The translations under genes were made by a program, and so were the position numbers. Shown here piece by piece: positions 9,057-20,151 of a stretch of 64,000 bases of DNA; the stretch's first letter is position 1; the number at the start of each line of letters is the position of its first letter. The DNA is taken from the NCBI GenBank assembly GCA_903858685.1, contig CAIOJR010000101.1:30763-94762 (forward strand), read 5' to 3'. The DNA comes from an uncultured Caulobacterales bacterium. GTDB lineage: Bacteria > Pseudomonadota > Alphaproteobacteria > Caulobacterales > Caulobacteraceae. The notes beneath the pieces are model-generated. The model ran no database searches, was not told the DNA's origin, and saw only the letters and a program-made list of their open reading frames with translations.

Positions 9057-9961
9057 TCGGCGTATCCGGCGTAGGAGTGCTTCAAGGACGCGTGGTTCAG
9101 CAGCATTTCAGCCTTCTGGACCTTGCCCGCCGCATCGAAAATCCGGGTCCTGACCCAGAAGCTTTCGGTGCGGCGGCTCTCCGCCAGGGCCACGACCTCT
9201 CGGCGGATAAGATAGTCCTCGCCCACGAAGAGCGGGCCGTCGAGCATGCGGATTTCCTGATCGGCGAACAGACCGACAGCCGGGCCCTTGACCGGAAAGG
9301 CGGCCTCCCGGCTGGAATATTCAGCCAGCACGCTGACCATCTCCAGCGGAATGATCGCCCGGCCCCAGGGCGTGCTGCCGGCGTCTGAATACCAGGGCGA
9401 GGTCTCGGTGATGGCCGAAAGCTTCTGGTTCAGCGAAAAGGGATAGAGCAGGCCCATATTCTGGTCCGGGTCCATCCGCACAGGCTCATCCTTCGCGCCG
9501 GTCATGCCCAGATGCAGGTCGGCAAGGATCAAAAGGCGCCCGGGTGGACGTAGGGCCGCCATGCGTTCTTCCAGCAAGGTCGCGCCGAAGTCGGGGCCAA
9601 GGCTGGCGCTGGCCTCCAGAACCGGCGTGCCGTCGGCCTTCTGCGCCCAGACGCGGGTTTGGGTGACGCCCGGTTTGGGGACTTCAGCAAAGGCGCGCAC
9701 CTCTTCACCCTCGACCACCATGTTCTGATAGTGCGCGCTGATGCAGCCCCGCTCGAACCAGGCCTCGCCCCAGATCTGGTGCAGAAGCGGCGGGAAGAGG
9801 CTGAAATGGGTCGGGCCTTCGATCGGACCGGCGCGGAAGCCAAGCTTTTCCGCCATGGCGTCGTCGTGGATGGATGCGTGGCCGCCATATTCCTGATCCG
9901 CCAGCATCTGCCGGGGCTGGCGCAATGGCCCTTCAAGGATCAGGGGGGTGTCGAAACTCAT
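9047..9961 (-). CDS. Hot-dog-fold (MaoC-like) domain protein
   Basis: 304-residue cytoplasmic protein. The N-terminal half has MaoC/FabZ-like features such as HDDAMAEKLGFRAGPIEGPTHFSLF, which resembles the hydratase segment with its Asp and His, then SAHYQNMVVEGEEVRAFAEV. The second half, with GEDYLIRREVVALAESRRTESFWVR, looks like a second hot-dog. Such proteins act as acyl-CoA hydratases, dehydratases or thioesterases, but the substrate here is unknown. Its start is divergent from the double-DsbA gene. I am confident of the fold class, not of an activity. Confidence 0.65.
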   Translation of the reverse strand: MSFDTPLILEGPLRQPRQMLADQEYGGHASIHDDAMAEKLGFRAGPIEGPTHFSLFPPLLHQIWGEAWFERGCISAHYQNMVVEGEEVRAFAEVPKPGVTQTRVWAQKADGTPVLEASASLGPDFGATLLEERMAALRPPGRLLILADLHLGMTGAKDEPVRMDPDQNMGLLYPFSLNQKLSAITETSPWYSDAGSTPWGRAIIPLEMVSVLAEYSSREAAFPVKGPAVGLFADQEIRMLDGPLFVGEDYLIRREVVALAESRRTESFWVRTRIFDAAGKVQKAEMLLNHASLKHSYAGYADQA

Positions 9962-10143
9962 CTGGCGCGCTCCCGCATGTTGATTGAGCCCAGCTTAGCC
10001 TCATTGGCCGCTGATGGAGAAGGGGCGAGGCGAGGAAGGCGCGTGATGCGTTGTGTATTGACGCTTTAACTGCCACTATTTGCCGACAGGTGCGATGCGG
10101 GCCCGGTCCGACAGATCGCGCATTGTCAGGAGGGAGAGGACCC

Positions 10144-11445
10144 ATGTCTCTCAAGTCGCTGCTGGTTCCCAATCTTGTCGCACTCATGACAAGCGAACGA
10201 CGTCTGACGGCGGCGCGCCGGAAGGCGGAGAAAGCACGCAAAGCGGCGGGTGGCGCTCATCTGGCGTCCTATTTTCATCAACTTGATGATCCCTATTCGC
10301 ACTTGGCGGCTCAGGCGCTGAATCTGCTGTGCGCGCGATATCAGATCGAGCTGTCGCCCTATATCGTTCCACCGCCTCACGACTGGGCCGCGCCGGAGCG
10401 GGAGAGATTGAAGGCCTATGCCCGAATCGACTGCGAGAGGCTGGCGGGCCGCGCGGGGCTGTCATTCCATCACCACGGGCTGCAACCGGCGGATGCTGAT
10501 CTGACGGCGGCGCAGGCTGTTCTGGGCGTGTGCAAGGACGAGCGATTCCTCGATACGGCCGTGGCGCTGGGCGAGGCGCTGTGGTCTGGCGAACCGGTGG
10601 GACGGGTTGGACCAGAAGATGTGACGGCGGGCGAGGCGGCCGTCGCTCAAGGCGAGCAGCGGCGCGAGGCGCTGGGCCATTTCATGAGCGCCATGATCCA
10701 TTATGGCGGGGAATGGTACTGGGGACTGGACCGTCTGCACTATCTGGAGCAGCGATTGAGCGCGCTGGGCCTGCGTAAGGCGGACGCTCCCGAAGGGTTT
10801 ATATTCGCACCGCCGCAGACGCCCTCGGGCGACGCATCCGTCGCGGGCGCCTCGACCGCCGTGTTGCATTATTACCTGTCGTTTCGCAGCCCTTACACCT
10901 ACATCGCCGCCCAAAGGGCCAAGGCGCTGGCGGACAAATACGGGGCGGAGCTGCGGTTGAGGTTCGTTCTGCCCATGGTCATGCGCGGTCTGCCCGTGCC
11001 GCCGATGAAGAGCCGCTATTTCACCCTCGATACGGCACGCGAAGCCAGGCGTCTGGCCGTGCCCTTCGGGCGCATCTGCGACCCGGTAGGTCGCCCGGTG
11101 GAGCGGGGCTACAGCCTCCTGCCGTGGGCCATGGCGCAGGGGCGGGGCTATGAGTTCTGCCTGTCCTTCATGCGTCACGTCTGGTCATTGGGTGTGGATG
11201 CGGGTGACGATGCGGGCCTGAAGCGGATCGTGACGGCGGCAGGACTGGACTGGTCGCAGGCCAGGCCGCTGGTGGGCAATGACGACTGGCGCGCCGAGGC
11301 CGAGCGCAATCGGCTGGAGCTTCTGGAGCTTGGCCACTGGGGCGTGCCCTGTTTTCGCGTGGGAGATGTCGTGGTCTGGGGGCAGGACCGGCTATGGGTC
11401 ATCGAAGACGCATTGCGCGCCCTGACACGAACGGAGGCGTCCTAG
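10144..11445 (+). CDS. Tandem DsbA-fold protein (2-hydroxychromene-2-carboxylate isomerase / GST-kappa type)
   Basis: 433 residues starting at ATG 10144, which is preceded by a strong AGGAGGGAGAGG site. Two similar domains are visible. Domain 1 begins ASYFHQLDDPYSHLAAQALNLL and domain 2 begins YYLSFRSPYTYIAAQRAKALA; both match the first strand and helix of the HCCA isomerase/GST-kappa clan, with a Ser or Asp-Pro-Tyr motif in place of CxxC. The end, LGHWGVPCFRVGDVVVWGQDRL, is the usual GVP cis-Pro and 'W-G-Q-D-R' finish. Single-domain relatives are glutathione-dependent isomerases. A duplication in one chain is unusual; the reaction is unknown. Confidence 0.8.
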   Translation: MSLKSLLVPNLVALMTSERRLTAARRKAEKARKAAGGAHLASYFHQLDDPYSHLAAQALNLLCARYQIELSPYIVPPPHDWAAPERERLKAYARIDCERLAGRAGLSFHHHGLQPADADLTAAQAVLGVCKDERFLDTAVALGEALWSGEPVGRVGPEDVTAGEAAVAQGEQRREALGHFMSAMIHYGGEWYWGLDRLHYLEQRLSALGLRKADAPEGFIFAPPQTPSGDASVAGASTAVLHYYLSFRSPYTYIAAQRAKALADKYGAELRLRFVLPMVMRGLPVPPMKSRYFTLDTAREARRLAVPFGRICDPVGRPVERGYSLLPWAMAQGRGYEFCLSFMRHVWSLGVDAGDDAGLKRIVTAAGLDWSQARPLVGNDDWRAEAERNRLELLELGHWGVPCFRVGDVVVWGQDRLWVIEDALRALTRTEAS

Positions 11446-11559
11446 ACCAACGGAGAGATTGACGTCTGCGGCGGCAGTGAGCGTAAGAATGGCGTCAAGG
11501 TCGAGCGCCCGACGCGCGCCAGTTTCGGCGCCCAGACTCGACAGTGATGAGGATACGCC

Positions 11560-13179
<1,620 letters not shown>

Positions 13180-13213
13180 TTCTGGCCCGGCGCCAAGGCT
13201 CGGGAGGCGATTA

Positions 13214-13951
13214 ATGCGACTGAGACAGGTGGCCCTGGCCTCGTATCGGCTGGACGAACGGGTGGAAGCATTCTCCGAGGCCTTCGACCTCGAGGTCGCC
13301 TATCGCGATCCTCACATTCACGTTTACGGTCTGCGCAACGCCGTCCTGCCGGCTGGAGGCGGCTTTATCGAGATTGTCGAGCCGGTGCGGGAGGACGCGT
13401 CTGCGGCCAGGTTCCTGAACCGGCGCGGCGGGGATGCGGGCTATATGGTCATACTGCAGGTGGCGGACGCGACGGCTGAGCGCGACCGCATCGCAGCCCT
13501 TGGCGTGAGGGTGGTTGAGAACATCTCCATGGCCGACTATCGCGCGGCTCACTTCCATCCAGCCGATTTTGGCGGCGTGCTGGTTTCGGTTGATCAGCAA
13601 CTGAGCGCACCCGACCATCTGGCGCCGGACGCAGACTGGACTCCCGCCGGGCCGGACTGGCGGGCCGCGAAGGGCGAGGTGGCCCTGGATCTGGCGGGCG
13701 TGGTGATAGAGGGGCCGGATCCGGACGCCCTGGCTGCGCGATGGTCACAGCTTCTGGCCCGCCCCCTGTCTGGACCCGATGGGCGCCGGTTGAAGCTGGA
13801 TCGCGGAGAAATCCGGTTTGCCCTGTCAGTTTCAGGCGCATCCACCTCCATTTCCAAAATCTTGCTTAGCGGAGATGTCGAACCGGCGACGATTGGCGGG
13901 GTCCGGTTTGTCCCGATGGAGATGGAGTCAGACCAGTCGATCCAGTCTTAA
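13214..13951 (+). CDS. VOC (glyoxalase/bleomycin-resistance) superfamily protein
   Basis: 245-residue protein with two beta-alpha-beta-beta-beta modules. The first starts MRLRQVALASYRLDERVEAFSEAFDLEV and reaches the paired segment FHPADFGGVLVSVDQ. The second starts at about residue 150 and is shorter and diverged. Relatives include glyoxalase I, dioxygenases and epimerases that bind a metal, so the chemistry is open. It probably shares a transcript with the acyl-CoA synthetase upstream. Its last 24 bases overlap the end of the convergent FetB-like gene. Confidence 0.72.
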   Translation: MRLRQVALASYRLDERVEAFSEAFDLEVAYRDPHIHVYGLRNAVLPAGGGFIEIVEPVREDASAARFLNRRGGDAGYMVILQVADATAERDRIAALGVRVVENISMADYRAAHFHPADFGGVLVSVDQQLSAPDHLAPDADWTPAGPDWRAAKGEVALDLAGVVIEGPDPDALAARWSQLLARPLSGPDGRRLKLDRGEIRFALSVSGASTSISKILLSGDVEPATIGGVRFVPMEMESDQSIQS

Positions 13952-14722
13952 GCGCTGTCGGGGATCGCTCAGACGCGCCAGAGCCAGATAGGCCACGGAC
14001 AGCGCCACCACGCCGCTGGCGCCGGCGAGAAGGAACATCAGTAATATTTGATACTTGATGGCCTCCAAAGGGTCGACGCCAGCCAGGATCTGACCCGTCA
14101 TGATGCCGGGCAGGGTGATCAGCCCCGCAGCAGACATCTGGTTGATGATCGGCAGAAGGCCGCGTCGCACGGCCTCGCGCAGGACCGGCAGGGTAGCGCT
14201 GTGAAACGCCGCTCCCAGACCAAGCTGGGCTTCGATGCTCGACTTTTCGCGCCATACCCCGCTGACCACGCCGTCCAGGGTGATGCTTCCCGCATTGAGG
14301 ACCGAGCCCAGGATGATGCCGACCAGCGAGACCGCATATTTGGGATCGTACCAGGGAACCGGACGGATAGCCGAGGTGAGCGCAAGACCCGCCGTAACGG
14401 TAGTGGCCAGCAGCACCGCCCCGCTGGCGACCGTCAGCCCGGCCAGTCCCTTGAACCTTCGCCCCGGGCGCGCCGCCATTTCGCGCGCCGCCACCGCCGC
14501 CATGACCAGAATAATCATCAGGGTGGCCAGCGGATTATTCAGCGCGAAGACGAAACGCAGCACAAAGCCAATGGCGCTCAGTTGCACGATCATGCGCACC
14601 GCCGCCCAGACCAACTGGCGGTGAAGCTGAAGCCGAAGCAGGATCGAGGCTGCGGCGTCCACCGCCATCAGGCTCGCCGCCATCGCCAGATCAAACGGGG
14701 TGAGCGAGATCATGTCATGCAT
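13928..14722 (-). CDS. fetB: FetB-type ABC transporter permease (iron/metal export)
   Basis: 264-residue inner-membrane protein with about 6-7 hydrophobic helices, matching the FetB/YbbM (UPF0014) family. Typical segments are PWYDPKYAVSLVGIILGSVLN and the long amphipathic loop SSIEAQLGLGAAFHSATLPVLREAVRRGLLPIIN followed by AAGLITLPGIMTGQILAG. In E. coli the FetAB pair is linked to iron efflux and peroxide resistance. Its start overlaps the end of the ATPase gene by 8 bases, so the two are translationally coupled. Metal specificity here is inferred from the family. Confidence 0.85.
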   Translation of the reverse strand: MHDMISLTPFDLAMAASLMAVDAAASILLRLQLHRQLVWAAVRMIVQLSAIGFVLRFVFALNNPLATLMIILVMAAVAAREMAARPGRRFKGLAGLTVASGAVLLATTVTAGLALTSAIRPVPWYDPKYAVSLVGIILGSVLNAGSITLDGVVSGVWREKSSIEAQLGLGAAFHSATLPVLREAVRRGLLPIINQMSAAGLITLPGIMTGQILAGVDPLEAIKYQILLMFLLAGASGVVALSVAYLALARLSDPRQRLRLDRLV

Positions 14723-15338
14723 GATCGACCAGTCGCCGGTTGCTCATGATCAGTCTTCGCGCTTTCATCCGCTCGCCCTGGGCCGGATCGTGGGAGGCCA
14801 TCAGGATCACCGCGCCCGCCGCGGCGCGCTGCGCCAATACCGTTTCCACCTGCTGCGCCGATGCGGGATCGAGCGGACCTGTCGGCTCGTCGAGCAGCAC
14901 GGCCGGACTGTCAAGGACCAGAGCACGCACAAGGGCCAGTCGTTGTCGCTCGCCCGTGGACAGCCGCTCGACCGGACTGTCGAACAGGGTCGCAGCGACG
15001 CCGAGCCTTTGCGCCAGGGCCTTGGCGGCCGCGAGGCCGGAGGGCGGGACATGATCCGCCGCCGTGGCCGCCCACCAGCCGGACTCTGCCGCCACATAGG
15101 GGATGCTGGCGCGCCAATGATGCGCGGGCATGGCGGCGCGATCCCGTCCGTTCAGAACGACAGAGCCCTCATTGGGGTCCAGATCGGCGATCATCCGCAG
15201 AAACAGGCTCTTGCCCGAACCTGATGCGCCACTGATGCAGATAATCTCGCCGCCCGGCGCATCCAGATCGAATGGACCCGCCAGGGCGCTTTTCAGACCT
15301 GATATGTGAAGGCCGGTGGGCAGGAGGCAGGCTTTCAA
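14715..15338 (-). CDS. fetA: FetA-type ABC transporter ATP-binding protein
   Basis: 207-residue ABC ATPase. Walker A is GASGSGKS (37-44), the signature is LSTGERQRLALVRAL, Walker B is AVLLDEPTGPLD, and the switch His is in ASHD. It is shorter than most import ATPases, which suits FetA/YbbL. It is coupled to the FetB-like permease and should power that permease. The upstream 189 bases up to the patatin gene carry the divergent control region; no specific operator was recognised. Confidence 0.87.
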   Translation of the reverse strand: MKACLLPTGLHISGLKSALAGPFDLDAPGGEIICISGASGSGKSLFLRMIADLDPNEGSVVLNGRDRAAMPAHHWRASIPYVAAESGWWAATAADHVPPSGLAAAKALAQRLGVAATLFDSPVERLSTGERQRLALVRALVLDSPAVLLDEPTGPLDPASAQQVETVLAQRAAAGAVILMASHDPAQGERMKARRLIMSNRRLVDHA

Positions 15339-15527
15339 AAATGGAGGGGCGCAGGCGTGGGCCGGGCCATCAGATCCTAGGCCCGCTGTCAGCTCTTGAG
15401 CAACCGGATGAAGCGACCAAATATTTCAGGCCTCCGCCGCCAAATCGGCTGAACTTGCGGCTATGCAGCCTTTTTGTTGCGGGGCTGTATTGTGCGCGCC
15501 GATGATGATCAAGACGAAACCCACCCC

Positions 15528-16691
15528 ATGCGCCGAGCCAAGCCAATGATGAAAATCGTTCAGTTTCTGCGCATTGTGGCGGTTTCGATGGCGGCGGGCG
15601 TTCTGCTGACCGGCTGTGCGACCTTGCCGCGCGATTCGTTTTCGCTGTCCGAGGACGCGATCGCATCGCCCGCGGGCTTCGCCAATGTCCGGTTTACGGA
15701 AAACTCGCCCGCCCTCACGGCGGCGATGGAAAAGGCGCTGACGCCTGACGCCCATGGCGATGTGAACGCACTGGCCCTGTCGGGGGGCGGCGCCAACGGA
15801 GCCTATGGGGCTGGTCTTGTGTATGGCTGGGGCAAAAGCGGCGCCATGCCGAAGTTCCAGCTTGTGACGGGGGTCAGCACCGGCGCCCTGACCGCGCCCT
15901 TCGCCTTTCTGGGCCGGGACTGGAGCGAGCAACTGCGAAAATCCTATCTGGAGGGCAAGGTCTATGTGTTGCTCAAGGGGCGCGGCCTGCTCAGCCTGAT
16001 CACACCCGGCCTCTTTAGTCGCGCGCCGCTGGATGATCTGGTGCGCGGCTATGTGACGGACGATCTGTTGCGCGCCGTGGCGGCAGAGCACGCCAGGGGA
16101 CGGCGCCTGCTGGTGGCGACCACCAATCTGGATACGGAACAGCTCATCGTGTGGGACATGGGGGCTATAGCGACGCGCGGCGGCGCACCGGCGCGTGAGC
16201 TGTTTGCCCAGGTTCTGGTGGCCTCGGCCAGCGTGCCCGGCGTCTTTCCGCCCAGCCTGATACAGGTGGAGAGCAACGGGCGCCGTTTTGAAGAAATGCA
16301 TGTCGACGGCCAGACCGAAAGCGCCTTTTTCGCCGTGCCGCCGCGCCTTCTTCTGACCAACGCCGCTTCGGCGCAGCCGGGGCGCGTACAATTCTATATT
16401 GTCGTCAACGGGCGTATGGACAGCCTGTTCGCCGTCACGCCGCGCTCGTCCTTGCCGATCCTGGGCCGCAGCTTCGATGTCGCAGCCCGGGCCTCAGTGC
16501 GCCAGATGCTGATTTCGACCGCGGAATTCTGCCGCCGGTCTGGCTGCGCCTTGCATGTTTCGGCCATGCCGGTTGAGCAGAAGGACGATCCGCTCGATTT
16601 TCGCGCCAAGCATATCCGGAGCCTTTTCGCGGGCGGCCAGGCCAGTCTGGACGCTGACAAGGCGTGGCAGGATGTGTCGCAACTGCCCTGA
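15528..16691 (+). CDS. Patatin-like phospholipase lipoprotein
   Basis: 387 residues from ATG 15528. A short N-terminal signal ends in the lipobox VLLTGCATL, so the mature protein is probably a lipid-anchored envelope protein. The patatin domain shows the oxyanion-hole loop SGGGANGAYGAGL, the nucleophile elbow GVSTG in LVTGVSTGALTAPF, and the Asp dyad partner in HVDGQTES. Expected to hydrolyse acyl esters of lipids. The start is uncertain: ATG at 15528, 15546 and 15549 are all in frame and none has a clear ribosome site. An upstream in-frame codon at 15474 would bury the signal peptide. Confidence 0.85.
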   Translation: MRRAKPMMKIVQFLRIVAVSMAAGVLLTGCATLPRDSFSLSEDAIASPAGFANVRFTENSPALTAAMEKALTPDAHGDVNALALSGGGANGAYGAGLVYGWGKSGAMPKFQLVTGVSTGALTAPFAFLGRDWSEQLRKSYLEGKVYVLLKGRGLLSLITPGLFSRAPLDDLVRGYVTDDLLRAVAAEHARGRRLLVATTNLDTEQLIVWDMGAIATRGGAPARELFAQVLVASASVPGVFPPSLIQVESNGRRFEEMHVDGQTESAFFAVPPRLLLTNAASAQPGRVQFYIVVNGRMDSLFAVTPRSSLPILGRSFDVAARASVRQMLISTAEFCRRSGCALHVSAMPVEQKDDPLDFRAKHIRSLFAGGQASLDADKAWQDVSQLP

Positions 16692-16840
16692 GCCGGTCCT
16701 CATCCGGGCTCATCGCCTGCAAATTAGGCAGACTGACACGACTTGCAGCCTCACGGGCGATTGCACTCCGGGGGCTGGCGTGGTGCATGGACAGGGTGAG
16801 GCCGGGTGAGTAGCTCAGCCCTTAAAGGACGCTTGTCGCA

Positions 16841-16854
16841 AGGAGACGCACCTG
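16841..16854 (+). promoter_or_regulatory. Ribosome binding site and CTG start codon
   Basis: AGGAG at 16841-16845 is six bases before CTG 16852, in frame with the transglutaminase-like protein. Between the upstream in-frame stop at 16807 and GTG 16924 there is no ATG, GTG or TTG in that frame, yet the encoded residues match the conserved N-terminus of the family. Confidence 0.5.
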
Positions 16855-19800
16855 TCGGTCATCGCCGCCCTGCATCATGTCACCCGCTATAGATATGATC
16901 GCCTCGTCCAGCTGGGCCCGCAGGTGGTGCGCCTGCGTCCCGCCCCCCATTGCCCGACCCTGATTCCCAGCTATTCGCTGAAGATCGAGCCCGCCAACCA
17001 CTTCATCAACTGGCAGCAGGACCCGCACGGCAACTGGCTGGCGCGGCTGGTCTTTCCAGAACAGACGCGTGAGTTCAGCATCACGGTGGACCTGACGGCC
17101 GAGATGAAGGTCGTCAATCCATTCGACTTCTTTGTGGAACCCTATGCAGAGGTCATGCCCTTTGCCTATGGCGATGACCTGAAGTCCGATCTGGTGGCCT
17201 TCCTACAGGTCGATGAGGGCGGTCCGGCGCTGGATGAACTGGTGGCGGGGCTGAAGACGGACGGCGCGCCGACGGTCAATTTCCTCGTCGATCTCAATGC
17301 GCGCCTGCAGAGCGAAATCCGCTATCTGGTGCGGATGGAGCCGGGCGTGCAGACGCCGGATCAGACCCTGACGCTGAAATCAGGCTCCTGTCGCGACAGC
17401 GCGTGGCTCCTGGTGCAGATCCTGCGCAAGCTGGGTTTTGCGGCGCGGTTCGTCTCGGGCTATCTGATCCAGCTCAAGGCCGATATCGACCCGATCGAGG
17501 GGCCCCAAGGCACGCGCACCGACTTTACCGACCTGCACGCCTGGGCGGAGGCCTATATTCCCGGCGCGGGCTGGATCGGCTTTGACGTGACCTCTGGCCT
17601 GTTGTGCGGGGAGGGGCATCTGCCTCTGGCGGCGGCGGCGCATTATCGTTCGGCAGCGCCAATCTCGGGGGTGGCCAGCTACGCCGAGACCGAGTTCAGC
17701 TTCGAGATGGCTGTGACGCGGCTGGTTGAACCGATCCGCATCACCAGGCCGTTTGAGGATGCGGAATGGCAGGCTCTGGACGCGCTGGGCGACCGGGTGG
17801 ACGCCGACCTCGTCAAGGGCGACGTGCGCCTGACCATGGGGGGCGAGCCGACCTTCGTCTCCATTGATGATTTCCAGTCGGCGGAATGGAACACCGCAGC
17901 TCTGGGCGACACCAAGCTCGTCATGGCCAGCCAGTTGATCGAGCGACTGCGCGAGCGGTTCGGCAAGGGCGGGATGCTGCACCACGGCCAGGGCAAATGG
18001 TATCCTGGCGAGCCCCTGCCGCGCTGGGCGCTGGGCCTGTTCTGGCGCAAGGATGGACAGCCCGTCTGGCGCGGTCTGGCCGATCACGCCGCGCGCCATA
18101 CGCCGCGCACGCCGGATGCGGGCGCCTTCCTGACCCGGCTGGCGGCGCGCCTGATGCTGGATCCGGCCCATGTGTCGGCGGCGCGTGAAGACCCGCTGCA
18201 CTGGATCCGCACCGAGGCCGATCTGCCGCCTGGCGTCGCGCTGGACGAGGCCGAGCTGGACGGCGCCCTGACCCGCGACACCCTGCGCCGGGCGATGGAA
18301 GGCGGGCTGTCCAAGGCGGTGGGCTATGTCTTGCCCTTGCGCCGCGCCCTCTATGCGCACGAGGGCGATGGTTGGGTCAGCGAGGCGTGGACCTTCGCCC
18401 GCGAGCATCTGTTTCTGATTCCCGGGGATTCGCCGGTCGGGCTGCGTCTGCCCTTGGCGGGCCTGCCGACGGTGGCGCCGGACGACTATCCCTATATTGT
18501 CTCGCCCGACCCGTTCGAGGACCGTGGCCCTCTGCCGGACCTGTCGGCCATTTACGCCCTGACGACGTCCAAGACGGCCATGCCCGCAAAGAAGAGCGCG
18601 AAGGCCAAGCCCTCCATCGTTCGCACGGCCCTGTCGGCTGAGGTGCGAGACGACCACCTCTATGTCTTCATGCCGCCGGTCGCCACGGTTGAGGATTATT
18701 TCGAACTTCTGGCCCATATCGAGGTGGCGGCGCAGGACCTGCCCCTGCGGATCGAGGGATATGCCCCGCCGGACGATGCGCGCGTCGGCGTGTTGAAAGT
18801 GACGCCAGATCCCGGCGTGATCGAGGTCAATGTCCACCCGGCGGCCAGCTGGCGTGAGGCGGTGGAGATCACGACCGGCGTCTATGACGATGCGCGCGCC
18901 GGACGGCTGGGCGCGGACAAGTTCATGATCGACGGGCGCCACACCGGCACGGGCGGCGGCGCGCATGTGGTGATGGGGGCGGCGAGCCCGGCGGACTCGC
19001 CCTTTCTTCGGCGGCCCGACCTGTTGAAGAGCATGCTGGTCTACTGGCAGCGTCATCCGGCCCTGTCCTACCTGTTCTCCGGCCTGTTCGTCGGTCCCAC
19101 CAGTCAGGCGCCGCGGGTGGACGAGGCGCGCCACGATGCCCTTTATGAGCTGGATATCGCCCTGGATTTTGTGCCGCTGCCGGGGGAGGGCGAGCCGCCC
19201 GCGCCCTGGCTGGTCGACCGTCTCCTGCGCAATCTGCTGACCGATGTGGCGGGAAATACTCACCGCAGCGAGATCTGCATCGACAAGCTCTATTCGCCCG
19301 ACGGCTCCGCCGGCCGGTTGGGCCTGCTGGAGATGCGCGGCTTTGAGATGCCGCCGGATGCGCGGATGAATCTGGCGCAGCAACTCCTGATCCGCGCCCT
19401 GATCGCCTGGTTCTGGCGCGAGCCGCAACAGGGGCCTCTGGTGCGGTGGGGAACTGCGCTTCATGACCGGTTCATGCTGCCCCACTTTGTCTGGAGCGAC
19501 TTTCTGGACGTGTTACGGGACCTTAAGAGTGCGGGCTACGCCTTTGATCCCAAATGGTTTGAGGCCCAGCGCGCGTTTCGCTTCCCTGTCCATGGAGAGG
19601 TGCAGTATGGCGGCGTGTCGCTGGAGCTTCGACACGCGCTGGAGCCTTGGCATGTCATGGGCGAGGAGAATACGGGCGGCGGCACGGTGCGCTTTGTCGA
19701 CTCCTCGGTGGAGCGGCTTCAGGTGCTGGCGACCGGCTTCAACCCGGCGCGCCACATCATCACCTGCAATGGCCGCGCCCTGCCCATGACCCCCACGGGC

Positions 19801-20124
19801 GCCTCGCTGCAGGCGGTGGCGGGCGTGCGCTACAAGGCCTGGAAGCTGCCAAGCGGTCTGCATCCGACCCTGCCGGTCGATGCGCCCCTGACCTTCGATA
19901 TTGTGGACAGGGCGAATGGGCGCTCTCTCGGCGGCTGCGTATACAATGTCGCCCATCCGGGCGGACGCAGCTATGACACCTTCCCGATCAACGCCTATGA
20001 GGCCGAGGCCCGCCGCAAGGCGCGGTTCCAGAGCCACGGCCACAGCCCCGGCGATCTGGCGCCCGCGCCGCCGGAGCTGTCCTGGGAGTTTCCAACCACG
20101 CTGGATCTGCGGCGCAAGGGCTGA
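16852..20124 (+). CDS. Transglutaminase-like protein with DUF2126 (probable CTG start)
   Basis: 1090 residues if read from CTG 16852, 1066 from the conventional GTG 16924. The added residues [18 protein letters not shown] form the first strands of the bacterial transglutaminase N domain, so the longer form is likely. The cysteine-protease-like core is present: Cys in [11 protein letters not shown] (about 180), His in DLHAWAEAY (about 229) and Asp in GFDVTSG (about 245). The remaining 800 residues are the DUF2126 region beginning [14 protein letters not shown]. Relatives are often linked to circularly permuted ATP-grasp and alpha-E proteins, which are absent here. Probable peptide-ligation or peptidase-like role; not established. 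Confidence 0.85.
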   Translation: MSVIAALHHVTRYRYDRLVQLGPQVVRLRPAPHCPTLIPSYSLKIEPANHFINWQQDPHGNWLARLVFPEQTREFSITVDLTAEMKVVNPFDFFVEPYAEVMPFAYGDDLKSDLVAFLQVDEGGPALDELVAGLKTDGAPTVNFLVDLNARLQSEIRYLVRMEPGVQTPDQTLTLKSGSCRDSAWLLVQILRKLGFAARFVSGYLIQLKADIDPIEGPQGTRTDFTDLHAWAEAYIPGAGWIGFDVTSGLLCGEGHLPLAAAAHYRSAAPISGVASYAETEFSFEMAVTRLVEPIRITRPFEDAEWQALDALGDRVDADLVKGDVRLTMGGEPTFVSIDDFQSAEWNTAALGDTKLVMASQLIERLRERFGKGGMLHHGQGKWYPGEPLPRWALGLFWRKDGQPVWRGLADHAARHTPRTPDAGAFLTRLAARLMLDPAHVSAAREDPLHWIRTEADLPPGVALDEAELDGALTRDTLRRAMEGGLSKAVGYVLPLRRALYAHEGDGWVSEAWTFAREHLFLIPGDSPVGLRLPLAGLPTVAPDDYPYIVSPDPFEDRGPLPDLSAIYALTTSKTAMPAKKSAKAKPSIVRTALSAEVRDDHLYVFMPPVATVEDYFELLAHIEVAAQDLPLRIEGYAPPDDARVGVLKVTPDPGVIEVNVHPAASWREAVEITTGVYDDARAGRLGADKFMIDGRHTGTGGGAHVVMGAASPADSPFLRRPDLLKSMLVYWQRHPALSYLFSGLFVGPTSQAPRVDEARHDALYELDIALDFVPLPGEGEPPAPWLVDRLLRNLLTDVAGNTHRSEICIDKLYSPDGSAGRLGLLEMRGFEMPPDARMNLAQQLLIRALIAWFWREPQQGPLVRWGTALHDRFMLPHFVWSDFLDVLRDLKSAGYAFDPKWFEAQRAFRFPVHGEVQYGGVSLELRHALEPWHVMGEENTGGGTVRFVDSSVERLQVLATGFNPARHIITCNGRALPMTPTGASLQAVAGVRYKAWKLPSGLHPTLPVDAPLTFDIVDRANGRSLGGCVYNVAHPGGRSYDTFPINAYEAEARRKARFQSHGHSPGDLAPAPPELSWEFPTTLDLRRKG

Positions 20125-20140
20125 GCGTCATCCGCTCAGC
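20120..20140. terminator. Hairpin spanning the DUF2126 gene stop codon
   Basis: GCTGAGCG (20120-20127) and CGCTCAGC (20133-20140) make a perfect 8-base stem with a 5-base loop. The TGA stop codon at 20122-20124 lies in the stem. There is no T-tract on either side, so it is not a canonical intrinsic terminator, but it separates two convergent genes. Confidence 0.4.
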
Positions 20141-20151
20141 TCGAAACCGCC

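Noticed and set aside
10144-11445. Naphthalene-pathway 2-hydroxychromene-2-carboxylate isomerase
   Set aside because: Only the fold matches; no naphthalene genes are nearby and the protein is a duplicated form.
16692-16851. Possible tRNA-like segment (the run GTGAGTAGCTCAGCC)
   Set aside because: Resembles a D-arm but no acceptor stem, anticodon arm or T-loop follows.
17380-19485. 701-codon open frame on the minus strand inside the transglutaminase-like gene
   Set aside because: Antisense shadow of a GC-rich gene; the plus-strand protein has clear domains, while the antisense product is Arg/Gln/Gly-rich without any motif.
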